Made by a program: the position numbers and the translations under genes. A stretch of DNA of 64,000 nt from Anthoceros angustus (taxonomy: Eukaryota > Streptophyta > Anthocerotopsida > Anthocerotales > Anthocerotaceae), in the NCBI GenBank assembly GCA_010909165.1, contig VJWM01000003.1:411949-475948 (forward strand). The letters are read 5' to 3'. The notes beneath the pieces were generated by a model that saw nothing but the letters and a program-made list of their open reading frames with translations, was not told the DNA's origin and did not search any database. Below, one piece after another: positions 23,368 to 44,046 of the stretch; position 1 is the stretch's first letter, and every line of letters starts with the position of its first letter.

Positions 23368-25369
23368 ATGGAGTACGGTGTGTCAAGACCCCGATCTCAG
23401 CTGCTGGTGAAGGTTATTGTGGGAGCCTCTCTGATTGCTCTATTCCTGGTGATATTTCGCAAGTCTCCCACTTATAGCATTCCAGAAGCGGTATGCGTTG
23501 GTTCTGCCCTGTGATTGCATGATGGGTGATGTGATACTGGAAGTTGTTTTTTCCTGTCGACACGTGGTTTTGAGACGAGGCTGCGTGCAGAAGTTCAGAC
23601 AGCAGAGTGGGATGCAACATGTGTTGGTGACTGGAGGAGCTGGGTACATAGGGTCACACGCTGCTCTACGTTTGTTGGAGGATGGTTATCGCGTCACGGT
23701 GGTGGTATGTTCTCCGTGGTTCTCAAGTTTGTGTCTTTCTCTGGTGCTACATGTTGTTGGGGTTTTGTTATGGTTGGTGGAAGTGTAAGTTGTGGATTTG
23801 TCTGTGAATGATGCAGGATAATCTATCTCGTGGCAACTTGGGTGCTGTAGAGGTTTTGCAGAGGCTTTTCCCAGAGCCAGGGAGGTTGCAGTTTATCGTG
23901 GCAGATCTTGGGGACAGTGCTGCTGTATCTTTTTTGTGCTTATGGAATACTCTGAATGTCATTTTCTTCTCAGGTAGCAGGGTAAACTCGCGCTGTGTTG
24001 CCTGAACAATAGTGAAACAGATAAATGCCGTATTCGATAAGAATACATTCGACGTGGTTTTGCACTTTGCAGCCGTGGCCTACGTGGGAGAAAGTGTAGC
24101 TGAGCCCCTCCGGTACGCCTTCCAACGTTTTCTTTAAGTTCCTAGGGTTTTGTGTCAGGAGTGTTGATTGGAAGGTTCAGGTTACAGGGTCTAGCAGGTG
24201 ATGTACGTGTGTAAATTCTAGCAGGTATTACCACAACATCACAACCAACACTTTGTTGTTGTTAGAGGCTATGAAGGCGCACGAAGTGACCAATTTAATT
24301 TATTCTAGTACCTGTGCAACCTATGGGGAGCCCAGTGAAATGCCTATAACAGAAGACACCGCCCAGGTTACTCACCTACAAGAACCTCCACAGACTATCT
24401 CATTTGCTGCAGGTGCTGGTGTTGGCGTTGGTGGGTTGACGTAAGCGGTTATGGCCGTTTTTGCAGGTTCCCATCAACCCTTATGGAAAGGCGAAGAAGA
24501 TGGCAGAGGACATCATTAAGGACTATGCAAGGAATGGACACCTAGCAGTAACTATACTCAGGTTAGGGCAGAGATGGAGGATAGTAGCCCATAGCTTCAA
24601 TCTTTTGCTCTTTTGTCTCTGCAGATTTGAGCTTGTCCAGTTGAGTTCCTGTTCCGTATGTGCAGATATTTCAATGTCATTGGCTCAGACCCGAAAGGCA
24701 GGCTTGGAGAAGCACCAAGGCCTGAGCTGCGTGTTCATGGTCGCATCTCTGGGGCCTGCTTTGATGCGGCCATGGGCCTCATTTCAGGGCTGACGGTAAC
24801 ATACAGGCTGTGTCTTTCTGAAGCTTTCATTACGCTTATGTGGTTGCTTTCTAACAACTCTGATTCGCGTGATACCAGGTGAAGGGAACTGACTATGACA
24901 CTAAGGATGGTTCCTGTATACGCGACTATATACACGTCACGGATTTGGTTGATGCCCATGTGAAGGCCATGTCAAGGGTGACGAGGGAAGAAGTCCAGGT
25001 ATACAACGTGGGTACTGGCAAAGGTACTGCTTCTGAACATGCTTCTCTTGTTTGTACAGGTCCTTCAAGCTCGCATGGGAATTACGCACTTGCCTGCTGA
25101 AAGCATACTGTGTTCTCTTTGTCTCGGCAGGAAGTTCCGTGAAAGAGTTTGTTGAAGCTTGCAAGGCTGCAACTGGTAAGAACATCACAGTTTTCTATGA
25201 AAAAAGGCGACCTGGAGATTACGCCGAAGTATACAGTAACCCTTCAAAAATCATGGAGGAGCTTGGATGGTCCGCACAGTATACTGACCTTCAGGACAGC
25301 TTGACGATGGCATGGAATTGGAGAAGGGCTCATCCTGGTGGGTATTCCGACTCCAGCCTACATGCTTGA
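23368..25369 (+). CDS. UXE1: UDP-arabinose 4-epimerase (UDP-xylose 4-epimerase), Golgi type II membrane protein
   Basis: Interconverts UDP-xylose and UDP-arabinopyranose in the Golgi lumen for cell-wall polysaccharide synthesis (MUR4 family). Nine exons: 23368-23490, 23591-23704, 23817-23924, 24021-24112, 24225-24366, 24467-24561, 24666-24795, 24879-25023, 25131-25369; all phases close, 395 residues. The N-terminus has a short cytosolic part, one membrane anchor ([15 protein letters not shown]) and a [10 protein letters not shown] stem, as in plant UXEs. The extended SDR domain shows the NAD-binding [27 protein letters not shown], catalytic STCATYGEP...YGKAK (S/T, Y and K of YxxxK), [26 protein letters not shown] and YNVGTGKG. 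The anchor plus FPEPGRLQF favours UXE over cytosolic UDP-glucose 4-epimerase. Convergent with the AHK5-type gene, stops about 550 bp apart. Confidence 0.96.
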
Positions 25370-25915
25370 ATTCATGTCCTAGAATTAATGTATTTACTGA
25401 TAGCTTACATCTAAGCCGTGTGTATACTGAGGAAACAAGGTCTCCATGTGGAGGGTCCTCAAGTAGCTAGACACAGTGGGCACCTGTAATTTATACTTTT
25501 AAAGACGTCTTGCTGCTCCCAATCAACAACGAAGACACTGCAGTGTTGTTACAGTATTTGCAACCAGCACTACCATCAACTTCTCGTATACGTCACGAAT
25601 ACTCATGACCATTTCATGTTGGGCGGAACCTAGCCCGACAGAGATGAGGCGAATTCTCTTTCATTTCAGCCAGTCACACTGTAGATGGCTTGTTCTTTCC
25701 TGATGGCCGCCACGCTTCATTGTAAGCCGACTGGTTACATGTCGTGTTGGTCACAGACCGCCCGGAACGGGCTTGCAGCAACATGTTTCACTCACAAGTT
25801 ACTGCAGAGTGGTCTACCGTGGAAGGCGGGATAAGGAGACTGGGGTCCAGAGACGGACCGCCTGTCGACGATGCGCAGCTCAATTTTAAGGTACACATAC
25901 AGGATGGAATCACCT
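25370..25915. other. Convergent intergenic region
   Basis: About 550 bp between the stop codons of the epimerase (+) and the histidine kinase (-). It must hold both 3'UTRs; no frame or repeat of note. Confidence 0.6.
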
Positions 25916-30894
<4,979 letters not shown>

Positions 30895-32003
30895 CCTGCT
30901 CCCTGTCCTCCGCAAACAGCTAGGTGAAGGCGAAATCCATCACTTTCCTTGCTCTCAACCTGCTTACACTTCCTGCAGCATGCACAAGCACACCTTCCTC
31001 CAATCCTGCAGTCTCACAACTTCATCACCACGCTTCCTCAAGGCACAGGCACATTTTCCTCCAATCCTGCAGTCTCATAACTTCACCACCAGGCTTCCTT
31101 AAGCAAGAAAGAAGACACCCGATGAAATCTCGCTGCACATCGTGGTTGATTCTTGCTGGAGGCTGCCCGATCCCACGCACTAGCGTCAAATTCGGACAGT
31201 GATTTGAATCCAAACCGCGCTCGCTCCCGCTTCCAGCAGCAATCTTGCTTCGATCTCTGCAACTCACAATCCAGCAGGCACGGCAGGTGGATCTTTGCTG
31301 CCAGGCGCCCGCCCCGAAACAATCCAAATTTGCAGCACCATCAGCTTCCCTCGCGCTGCGCTGCGTTGCGTTGCTGCAGCTTCCCCCATGTCCGTTTGCG
31401 TGCGACGCGTGTGCCCTGTGCAGCAGCGCAACAGAGGATGTCGGGGGTAGGAATCCTGTGACCAAATGCGTGGGCTGATTGGCGCTGCAGGCGATGACGC
31501 AACACCAACACAGCAGGAGCTCTCAGGCAGTCTGGCGGACCGGTCGCCCGCGGCGATACGGAGGACCGGCGCGGTCGGTCGCCCGGCTCCCCCGATGGGC
31601 CCCAATTCCTCGCTTTTGGCCATCGATGGGCGGGAAGCTTGCAAAGCACGCCCGAGATGATGATTGGGGCTGGACCAGCGCCCTTGGCGTGCTCCCAGTC
31701 GACCGACACACGTGCCTCCTTTTCGCTGGCTGGCGAGTAAAAATCCCACCAAATCCGCCAACATGATCGGGTTTTCACTACCACGTGCGGCTCGAGGAGC
31801 CGGGGTAGCGTACTTGACGGCGCACCTGCTCCACAACAAGATTCCATGCAAAGTGACATGCACAGAGTTTACACATCGTGCCATTGTTCAAAAAATGTAC
31901 AACTCTCGAGTCTCACATAACGAGACATGAATTGGTCCGGCACAGTCTTCAGCTCGGTCTAATAATAGACATGGACGGACACGTGTGCTTCGGAACAAGG
32001 CAC
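30895..32003. other. 5' leader/promoter of the histidine kinase and 3' flank of PEX6
   Basis: Contains a tandem duplication of about 58 bp (about 30980-31100: TTCCTCCAATCCTGCAGTCTC and TTCACCACCAGGCTTCCT). Open frames across 31260-31930 on both strands reflect GC content and show no similarity. Confidence 0.5.
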
Positions 32004-36766
<4,763 letters not shown>

Positions 36767-37042
36767 TGTTGCTCTTCTCCTAGACGAGACAAATTCGGAA
36801 TTCAACGCATGGTGTGCATACAGACTACTGTAATTGCTGCTACAGCCTGCAGGTGGTGGCGAAGGACACGCAGCTATAGAATCTGATTGCACTGAATCCG
36901 GCGTCTGTGTCCCAAACCCTAGCGGGCATTTCTTCCAGACCCTTCTTCTTCTGCAAGCAGACCGAGAACTATGGCGCAACTAATTGGACTCTGGACACTT
37001 TAGGGATCAGTGGTAATGTACTTCAAATGCTCCACATTAGAG

Positions 37043-39025
37043 CTAGTTGTGTGCAATCGCGGGAATCCGCAGTTCTTTCATAGCTTTGGAAGATAAGCAA
37101 AAATGGAGTACGCCGCGCAAGTCGCCGTTCTGATGTCTAAGGGAGAGGACTTGTGAAGTGAGTTTCACTCGTTCCTTGAGAAGCTCGTTGTAGTGCAACA
37201 AGGAATGTTCCAGAGCAGTCCAGATCCTGAGCACCTTGGGACTTATCACAGTTGTGAAGCTCTTCCAGAAGGCCTGCCACGCCAGCTTCTCCGGAGGCAC
37301 GATCACTTCTCCTGTGAAGGCATTGGCCTCGCTGAGCAGCTCGCTCCACCTCTTGTTCACCACGACGGGCGGCGGAGTGTCCGGCTTCTTATCCTCTATC
37401 AAGTACTCCACCACTCCAGGAACAATCTCATCCCTGTCGACAACCTGCACAGATCGCTCCTCCTCGGTGCACGTGAGGAACAGCCTCAGCTTCTCCAGCG
37501 CATTCCCGCTGTTAACTCCCAGCGCTCGCAAAATGGACACAACCCGGACATGGTCGTGCAGATTCGGCTCCAGCTTGGCTAGGGTTTTCTTGGCATCTTC
37601 ATCCACGAGAAATGCAGCCTCATCGCACAGAGCTTCCAGCATCGGCTGATACGAATGATGCGTCATGGCTTGCAGGAGATCTTCTTCAGGAGGCTCTTCC
37701 GTTGTGGTGGAATTATCAGGCCTGTTCTCCGCCAGCTCCACCTCAAGTATATTCGTTGCGGCGAAGCTCGCAAACACCTGATCACTTGGAGGACGCCAGT
37801 GCCATCCTAGCTGCTGCTCCTGCACGATCTTGTCTGCCTGCAAAACCTTGCTTACCAGAACCGCAAGTGCGTGCTGGTGCATGCAGAAGAACTCCCGGTG
37901 CTGCTTCTCATACGAGTCCCTCAAATCAAACTCCTTGTGCTGGAGCTCCTGCAACAGCCTGGTGACGCGAGCGTAGTCATCAGCCAGCTTTGCATTCACC
38001 TCCTTGAATTTCCTCTCCAGCTCTGCGTGCTTGTTCTTGAGCATCATCAACGTGTCCCGCTGCTTGGTAAGCTTCTTCTTCTGCTGCGTCGTGGTGATGT
38101 AGTTCTCCCGGTCCCTCTCCACCAGCACTCTGTAGTTGTAATCAAGCTTCTCGGAATTCGTCTGATACACCGCCTGCATCACCTCATAGTGCTGCTCCAG
38201 AATAGAGATGTCGTTCTCCAGCCGCACCTTCAACGTGTTGTACTCCTCCATATCCGCGTTCCGCAAATCGTCCAACGTCTTCTTGTTCTCGTCCGCCTTG
38301 GCCCGCATGCTGTCGTAGAACTCGCTCTCATGCGTCAGCCGCTTCTTGATCAACGCCTCCATCTCTCGGAAATTAGCATCCATCAGATCCTTCCTCTGCT
38401 GCAGGAATCCCTTCTCGATGTTGTCGAACTCTCTGGTATACGCGTCGTGCATGCTGGCCACCTGCCGCGTCATGGCGGCCACCAGGGAATCCACATCCAA
38501 CTTCTGCTGGTGCACGGCCTCCTCATACTCCTCATCCTTGAGCTTCAGCTCCGCCCTAATCTCCTCCAACACGGCGTCCTTGGACGCCAGGACCTCATCG
38601 CACGCCTTGCGCTGGTTCCGGATCTCGGCCGCCAGCTGCTGCGGGACCTGAAACCTGGTGACCTCGTCCCAGCGCTTGGCGATGGTCTCGTTGTGCTTGG
38701 CCGCCTCCTCCACCTCTTGCTCCACCCGGGACTTGATCACATTCAGGTGTTCGGCATCCACGATCCGGCGCTTGCACTCCCGATCGTCCGCCACGACGCG
38801 CACAAGCTTCACCTCGTCCTCGGATTTGGTGGTGAGCAGGGACAGAGCGTGCAGGCTGTTGGCCAATTGGATGTCCCCCGGCCCCTTGGGCTCCGGCTCC
38901 ACCTGCACCTTAGACATCCGATTCTGGGAGGCATGGCTGGCGGCGATGCGTGCCGCTACCCTTGCTCTTCTGATGGCAATGCGCTCCTCCCGCTCCGCGG
39001 CTCTCAATTCGGCTGCAGTCGGCAT
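37043..39025 (-). CDS. DRC1: DRC1, dynein regulatory complex subunit 1 (intronless)
   Basis: Coiled-coil scaffold subunit of the nexin-dynein regulatory complex of motile cilia (CCDC164; PF3 in Chlamydomonas). Single uninterrupted frame of 660 residues beginning MPTAAELRAAEREERIAIRR. It has a long central coiled coil with DRC1 landmarks (KRWDEVTRFQVPQQLA, EFDNIEKGFLQQRKDL, LDYNYRVLVERDREN) and the C-terminal associated domain ending IWTALEHSLLHYNELLKER. Implies flagellated gametes. Every neighbouring conserved gene from 23 to 36 kb has 9-16 exons, whereas this one has none, suggesting a retrocopy that replaced or duplicates the parental gene. The frame is fully intact, so it is probably functional. 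The very long open frame on the opposite strand (37871-39076) is a codon-bias shadow. Confidence 0.95.
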   Translation of the reverse strand: MPTAAELRAAEREERIAIRRARVAARIAASHASQNRMSKVQVEPEPKGPGDIQLANSLHALSLLTTKSEDEVKLVRVVADDRECKRRIVDAEHLNVIKSRVEQEVEEAAKHNETIAKRWDEVTRFQVPQQLAAEIRNQRKACDEVLASKDAVLEEIRAELKLKDEEYEEAVHQQKLDVDSLVAAMTRQVASMHDAYTREFDNIEKGFLQQRKDLMDANFREMEALIKKRLTHESEFYDSMRAKADENKKTLDDLRNADMEEYNTLKVRLENDISILEQHYEVMQAVYQTNSEKLDYNYRVLVERDRENYITTTQQKKKLTKQRDTLMMLKNKHAELERKFKEVNAKLADDYARVTRLLQELQHKEFDLRDSYEKQHREFFCMHQHALAVLVSKVLQADKIVQEQQLGWHWRPPSDQVFASFAATNILEVELAENRPDNSTTTEEPPEEDLLQAMTHHSYQPMLEALCDEAAFLVDEDAKKTLAKLEPNLHDHVRVVSILRALGVNSGNALEKLRLFLTCTEEERSVQVVDRDEIVPGVVEYLIEDKKPDTPPPVVVNKRWSELLSEANAFTGEVIVPPEKLAWQAFWKSFTTVISPKVLRIWTALEHSLLHYNELLKERVKLTSQVLSLRHQNGDLRGVLHFCLSSKAMKELRIPAIAHN

Positions 39026-39640
39026 TTTGCCCAAGCCTGCCTACGTTCCTCTGCCTCCCCGCCTTTGCCTGCCTGAGGCCCCTTCACATGACATTCCACC
39101 ACTACTACCTAACAAACCGCCAAGCCTTCATATTTCCCCTTTCTTTTTCTCTTACATTTGTGTTTCTACATCTTCCTCCATTTAATTACTTCCTCCATTT
39201 ACATGGGCATTCCTTCATCCCAAGCCACATTAGGTACCATGTCATCAAGCTGCCCAGCTCAACCGACCACACGGACCTGGATTCGCCATTGGATAGAGGA
39301 AAAATATGAAGGTATTACCTACCTATTTAAAATTATCATTCTATGAAAATAATAAAGTCCTTAAAATTGAATGTCACTTGGGTGAAGACGTAAAACCACC
39401 CGGACCAGTATTATACATGATAGAGACATGGTTTTTTTAAGAGAATAGAAAGAGGACATGGTTACTACCTATATAAGTGGGCTACTTATGGCCAAAGGTT
39501 TGGTGTGGATATGCAAAAGACTCTAGGTGGTGCCTCAAGAGTTGAGGTCTATTCTATATCATAAAATTTTTTAGAAGAACAAAAACAATAGTGGACTCTA
39601 TGCCGTCGGAGAACTTGTGAGCTAATCTTGTGAGCTAATC
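39026..39640. other. Intergenic
   Basis: Separates the intronless DRC1 gene (upstream side) from the syntaxin 3' end. AT-rich; no gene seen. GAGCTAATCTTGTGAGCTAATC near 39618 is a small direct repeat at the 3' side of the syntaxin. Confidence 0.5.
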
Positions 39641-40447
39641 CTATTTTTTCTTCTTTATGGATTGATACAATGCTGCTGCAATTCCCAGAATAACACTCAG
39701 CAATATTATGTCGATGCAAAAGTTCCTTGAGGAACGCACTTGTGTTACTGTGTCTTTCATTCTAGTATTGGTGGTCTTGAGATTTGATGCAGCTTTATCT
39801 ACTTTAGAGTCAATTTCATCAAGCAAAGGATTTTGTTTCTCAAGTTCTTCACCCATGTCTGCAGCCATATTCTTGAGTGTGGATAGTCCTTCTGATATGA
39901 TATCTAGACCTTGATCTTGCTTCTCTTGACGTGATTGCACCTCTGAGTCAAAGCTTTTTGATTCCTCAGAATGTTGTTTGCCACTTTGCATCATCTCCTC
40001 GGGGCTCATGCTGTCAAACTTGATTTCAACTTTGGGTTTTTCCTTCTTATTAGAAATCTTTTTTCCCACTGCAATTCCATCTGGAATGTCCTCTATCTTT
40101 GCTATAATTGCTGTAACTAGCTCAGGTCTAGCTGCAAGCTCCTCTGGCTTTACTCCTTTAACTTTTTTTGTTGACAATTTGGTCAGTTTAGGGAGCTCTT
40201 TACGCAATGTTGCTTTCATGCGTCGAACTTCTGCATTTAATGTGGCTACTGCTGCTCTATTTTTTTCCGTTTGTGCATCACTTGATTTCTGAGCAGCAGC
40301 CGCTATGTCATTTTCCATTTGACTATACAACCTAAGAAAATGGTCATGTGAGGAAATTTGACTATCTCCTTTCTTGTCCGCATCATATTTCTCATATTTT
40401 TTATAGATTGCTTCTACACGAACTAGAATATCAATAACATTTGACAT
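39641..40447 (-). CDS. SYP71: SYP71-like Qc-SNARE syntaxin (intronless)
   Basis: Plant-specific SYP7-family Qc-SNARE that takes part in membrane fusion at the ER and plasma membrane/cell plate. Single frame of 268 residues, close to the family's ~266. It starts MSNVIDILVRVEAIYKKYEK and then has the conserved EKNRAAVATLNAEVRR-like helix, LSTKKVKGVKPEELAARPEL, a Qc SNARE motif (EKQDQGLDIISEGLSTLKNM ... LLDEIDSKVDKAASNLKTTN) with the central glutamine in the zero-layer region, RSSRNFCID, and a C-terminal anchor (IILLSVILGIAAALYQ) with a KKKK tail. No introns, in contrast to most neighbours, and base composition is more AT-rich than the adjacent DRC1. A retrocopy is plausible. Start chosen at the first ATG, which matches the family N-terminus. 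Confidence 0.95.
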   Translation of the reverse strand: MSNVIDILVRVEAIYKKYEKYDADKKGDSQISSHDHFLRLYSQMENDIAAAAQKSSDAQTEKNRAAVATLNAEVRRMKATLRKELPKLTKLSTKKVKGVKPEELAARPELVTAIIAKIEDIPDGIAVGKKISNKKEKPKVEIKFDSMSPEEMMQSGKQHSEESKSFDSEVQSRQEKQDQGLDIISEGLSTLKNMAADMGEELEKQNPLLDEIDSKVDKAASNLKTTNTRMKDTVTQVRSSRNFCIDIILLSVILGIAAALYQSIKKKK

Positions 40448-41277
40448 TGTGTTTTTCAATTTGAGGCTTTGTTTATGATTGATTTGTGAGAGCCTTTCAA
40501 CTGTTTTGCCTACAAGTGGAGATCAACTTGAAATTGTCTTTTAAGTAAAATATACCACCAAATATGTCTTAAGAATATCTTAAGAGTTTGAAGTAGCATA
40601 TTTGATATAGAACAAGTCAAAACTTAATCATACGTCCCTTCAGTTTATCTATATTTGGTTCCCAAGGTCCATAGAAGAGTACCTAGTACAAATCTTACCT
40701 TGTCAAGGTAAGCACTTGCACTTCCCTAGAAACCTACCTTTAAGTTTTTAGCACCTATTAGTTCAGGAGTATATCTCATTATTATATTTTATAATAGTAT
40801 AAATATTGGAATAAATATGAAAAAAATTATTTTTATATTTATTTTTAAAATAAATATGAAAACTTTATAAATAAATAAATATGATTAAAGTGAAAAGATT
40901 AGGTGTCTAAAAGCCTAAATGAACCTCTATAGGTGTAAATAGTGATTGCCTACTTGGATAAAGATATTGAAGCTATTAAGATCACAAGGAATGCAATGAT
41001 AGACTCCATCAAGTTAGCATCCAATCTGAGTTTTAGATCATTCCTCTATAGGTAATGGCCAACAACTTGTAGCATTGGGGATTTGGAAGATTTGAGCATA
41101 TGGGCATCAAGGCGTTTTAGTTGAGCGATGTGATGGGGAAACAGCAGCTTGGCATGTGAAAAGAGGCCCCTTTCTTAGTTATTTTCTGTAGTTCTTCAAT
41201 GCAATAGACGAAGGCAAAGAGTGATTCCAGCAAGGAAGGAGGAAGCGCAAGACGGGAGCGGGAAACATTCGAGGGAG
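40448..41277. other. Divergent intergenic region
   Basis: AT-rich spacer between the syntaxin (-) and PH-domain gene (+), probably holding both promoters. Runs of ATTTATTTTTAAAATAAATA near 40835. No further gene seen. Confidence 0.5.
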
Positions 41278-44046
41278 ATGGCGTCACGACTGAGCTACGC
41301 ACAGCTTTTCTCCTTTTCCGTGGAATACACTAATCCGGATGAAAAGGTGCGGCAGACTACAAATCTCACATGGAGCAATCTGATGAGCATTGTCAAGGAC
41401 AACGTCAGACAGGTATGGCGTCGCCAAGCACCTTGGAGTTCACATTGTGCAATTTTGGATCTTTAGCTCCAGCCGATTGTGGCTGGATTGGCAACAGAAA
41501 CCGGGGGAGTGGAGGAAATGCGTTTTGGAAGTGAATTTCTCCACGGCCAATTTTTTCCTCCAGGACAAGGACAGCAACATCTCGGTAGGTCCGCCGTGTT
41601 CAGGATCGTGAATGAATGTGGTGGCTGGAACTTTGATGACATACCGGAAGGCATGATGAGATTGTCTGTGACCGCTTTCTACAGACGCACTTATTTACCG
41701 AGTACAAGACGTTCGCGATGTCTGGGAGCCAGGATGAGGACACACTCATCACCTTGCGGTTCAGGTATGCCACCTCTTTCCCGGAAAGGAGTCTCCGGGA
41801 GATGGCAGCGGAGGATGTTGGTGCTGGTTTGCAGACTCCTGGAAATTGTAAATCGTGGCTTTGACATATTGGATGTTAGGCAGCGGAGAGAATTGGCAAC
41901 TTTTGCTGCAAAGTGCTTCAGAGAGGAACACGTTGCTTCATCTCTTGGAGGTAGAGTTCTTAAATAAGGAACGGAGGATGATGAATCTATTGGTGTTAGA
42001 GCTGTGTGTGGATGTGTTCATGTGGAATAATATGTATCAACAGAATGTAGGACCTTCGCAAAGCCTGTTGGGCCTGACAAGTAGCAGGTTTCTGTGGTTC
42101 AGTGTTGCAAAAAGGGTCTGTCAGCCGAAGCAGCTGCCAAAAGCGGGAAGGGCCTCAATGGGCTGGTATAGATTGCAAACCTTAACCAGGTCATCTCCCT
42201 CTCACAGCATCAAGGTCCTTTGTTGAGAGCTTGTCTCCATCAGTTGCTGCACATGGTAACAGACCCTCGATACTGTGACAACAAGCTTCTGCTTCATTTG
42301 TCTCGCTCCTGAACAGGATAAAACTGTCCTCAGAAGCGGGATGCTCATGCGTCAGGGTATAACAGAATATAACGCCAATGAGCGGTATCTTGTTTTGGTA
42401 CCTGGAAAACTTCTGCTCTTCAAGGTGCATGTCAAGTTTGCTGAGCAGCCGAAAAAGAGAACAGGTCTCTGACGGATTGTGTTCTTTACACTACTTCCTC
42501 CTGCTGCTGTGCAGACTATGGACATCCAGGGAAAGCACGCGCGATTTGTCACCACTCTAGTCGGTGCAAGGGTTGAGGTTGGTTTACAGATCGGCCACTT
42601 CTTGCCTGCAATCAAGTCGGATGCTAATTGTTTAGTCATGCAGATGAAGCAGGCGCTGGAGTTTCGCATCCAGACTGCTCGAATGAAAGAGGTCATTTTT
42701 CTACCTGCAAGGCCGGTGAGCAACTCATTTCTAAGGTGTTTAGCAAAGGCGTGAGTTCTCGTGTGTTCCTTGCACCACCGGTTCAATACATCATGATGCA
42801 GGAGGACATGACCGCCTGGATTGGATCTTTCGAAAAGGCTATCAGCATTGGGGACCGGATTGTAGAAGCTAATCCTGAGCCTCCCATACTCAAGGTACTC
42901 AATGCACAGGGTGCGGATGGCGATCCATACGAGGACCTACAAGTGGAAGCATCTAGTAGCATGGCCAGGGATATGCCTCGACCTCAGTCGGCCCCTGCAC
43001 GAACACCAGTTTCAGGGAGAGATTTTGAGCAGCCCCGGGTAAGAGGGGGAGGCATGAACTTGGCAAGGAAGGAGCCACAAGTATCACCATGGAAAGTGGA
43101 GCGTCCACAACTTGACCCTGCCTTTCCCAGCTTCCAATCAGCAACTGGAGGCAGGGCTCAGGCTGGCCCTTCGTTCCCACCAGACCAGTCACCTTATGAC
43201 AACAGAGGCGGGAGCAGCACTCAGAGATCCGCTCCCGGCAGGCCAGCACCAATTCCTACCAGATTTCAAACTGAGCTGTCGAGGGAGAATTCTCCAAGCA
43301 GGAATCAGTACTCTGAACAGTTCGCCGGTGACTTTCCGGGACAGTCATCCTCAAAACCAACACCCAGAGGTCCAGAACAGGGGAGAATGGCCAAGCCCTT
43401 CCCTGGAGGCACTTCCATTCCTTACCTGGCTCGTAGGTCAATTGAGGCTAGCAGAAGTGAGTTTCTTGGAGCCGCTGAGGCAGTGGGCAGTGTTAATCCC
43501 ACCCGCCGGCCATCGCGTGGAGGTTCTCTGCCCCCGCCTCCTTCAGTTTTCGGCAATGTCCAAGCCATACACCCAATGAGAGCGGAGCCGAGCAACCAGT
43601 ATGGATCTCAGGAGATGGGCCAGCCCCAGGACATGAGGAATCAGAGTTCCTTCCAGAGAGCAAGTTCATCGCAACAGCAGCAGCGACCACAATACCAGGC
43701 TGGATTTCCAGAACCCCAAAATCATAATCAGGGGGGATACCAGCGTGGTCCTGTCAACCCACATGGGAGTCCACCTCAAGGAGGATACCCTGCAAACTCA
43801 TTCCAGGGACAGCCCTCATCCGGACCACCAAGGGGCCAGTTCCAAGGTGGATATGGCAGCCCTGCTCCTATGAGCAGCAACCCATATGCAGCTGATAACA
43901 CGAGAAGACCATCACGGGGTGGAGTCCTGCCTCCCCCGCCTGCCATATTTGGTACTGTGCAAGCAAGCCCTCCTCCAATGGCCCGAGTTGGAGAAGAGGG
44001 ACCACGCCGGTCCAGTAAGGTACCCAACATGCAATCTCGAAAGTGA
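41278..44046 (+). CDS. PH-domain protein with long disordered, proline-rich tail
   Basis: Specific family not recognised. Exons supported by splice sites and phase: 41278-41412, about 41660-41764, 41835-41950, 42000-42046, 42103-42165, 42190-42255, 42317-42424, 42515-42577, 42644-42715, 42802-44046. The exon around 41467-41584 is certainly coding (LWLDWQQKPGEWRKCVLEV) but its 5' join does not close in frame. The N-terminal ~200 residues are helical (MASRLSYAQLFSFSVEYTNP; FDILDVRQRRELATF). A pleckstrin-homology-type domain follows: SGMLMRQGITEYNANERYLV, PGKLLLFK, LEFRIQTARMKEVIFL and a final helix DMTAWIGSFEKAI. The last ~370 residues are Gly/Pro/Gln/Ser-rich, with a motif RRPSRGGxLPPPPxxFGxVQ present twice. 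A phosphoinositide-binding membrane adaptor role is inferred from the PH fold only. The final exon is partly duplicated at 45252-45650. Confidence 0.75.

Noticed and set aside
23368-25369. Cytosolic UDP-glucose 4-epimerase
   Set aside because: The N-terminal membrane anchor and stem plus FPEPGRLQF and [18 protein letters not shown] match the Golgi UXE/MUR4 group.
37871-39076. 401-codon open frame on the plus strand opposite DRC1
   Set aside because: It is the antisense shadow of an intact, recognisable DRC1 gene with GC-rich third positions; the Leu/His-rich product has no domain character.
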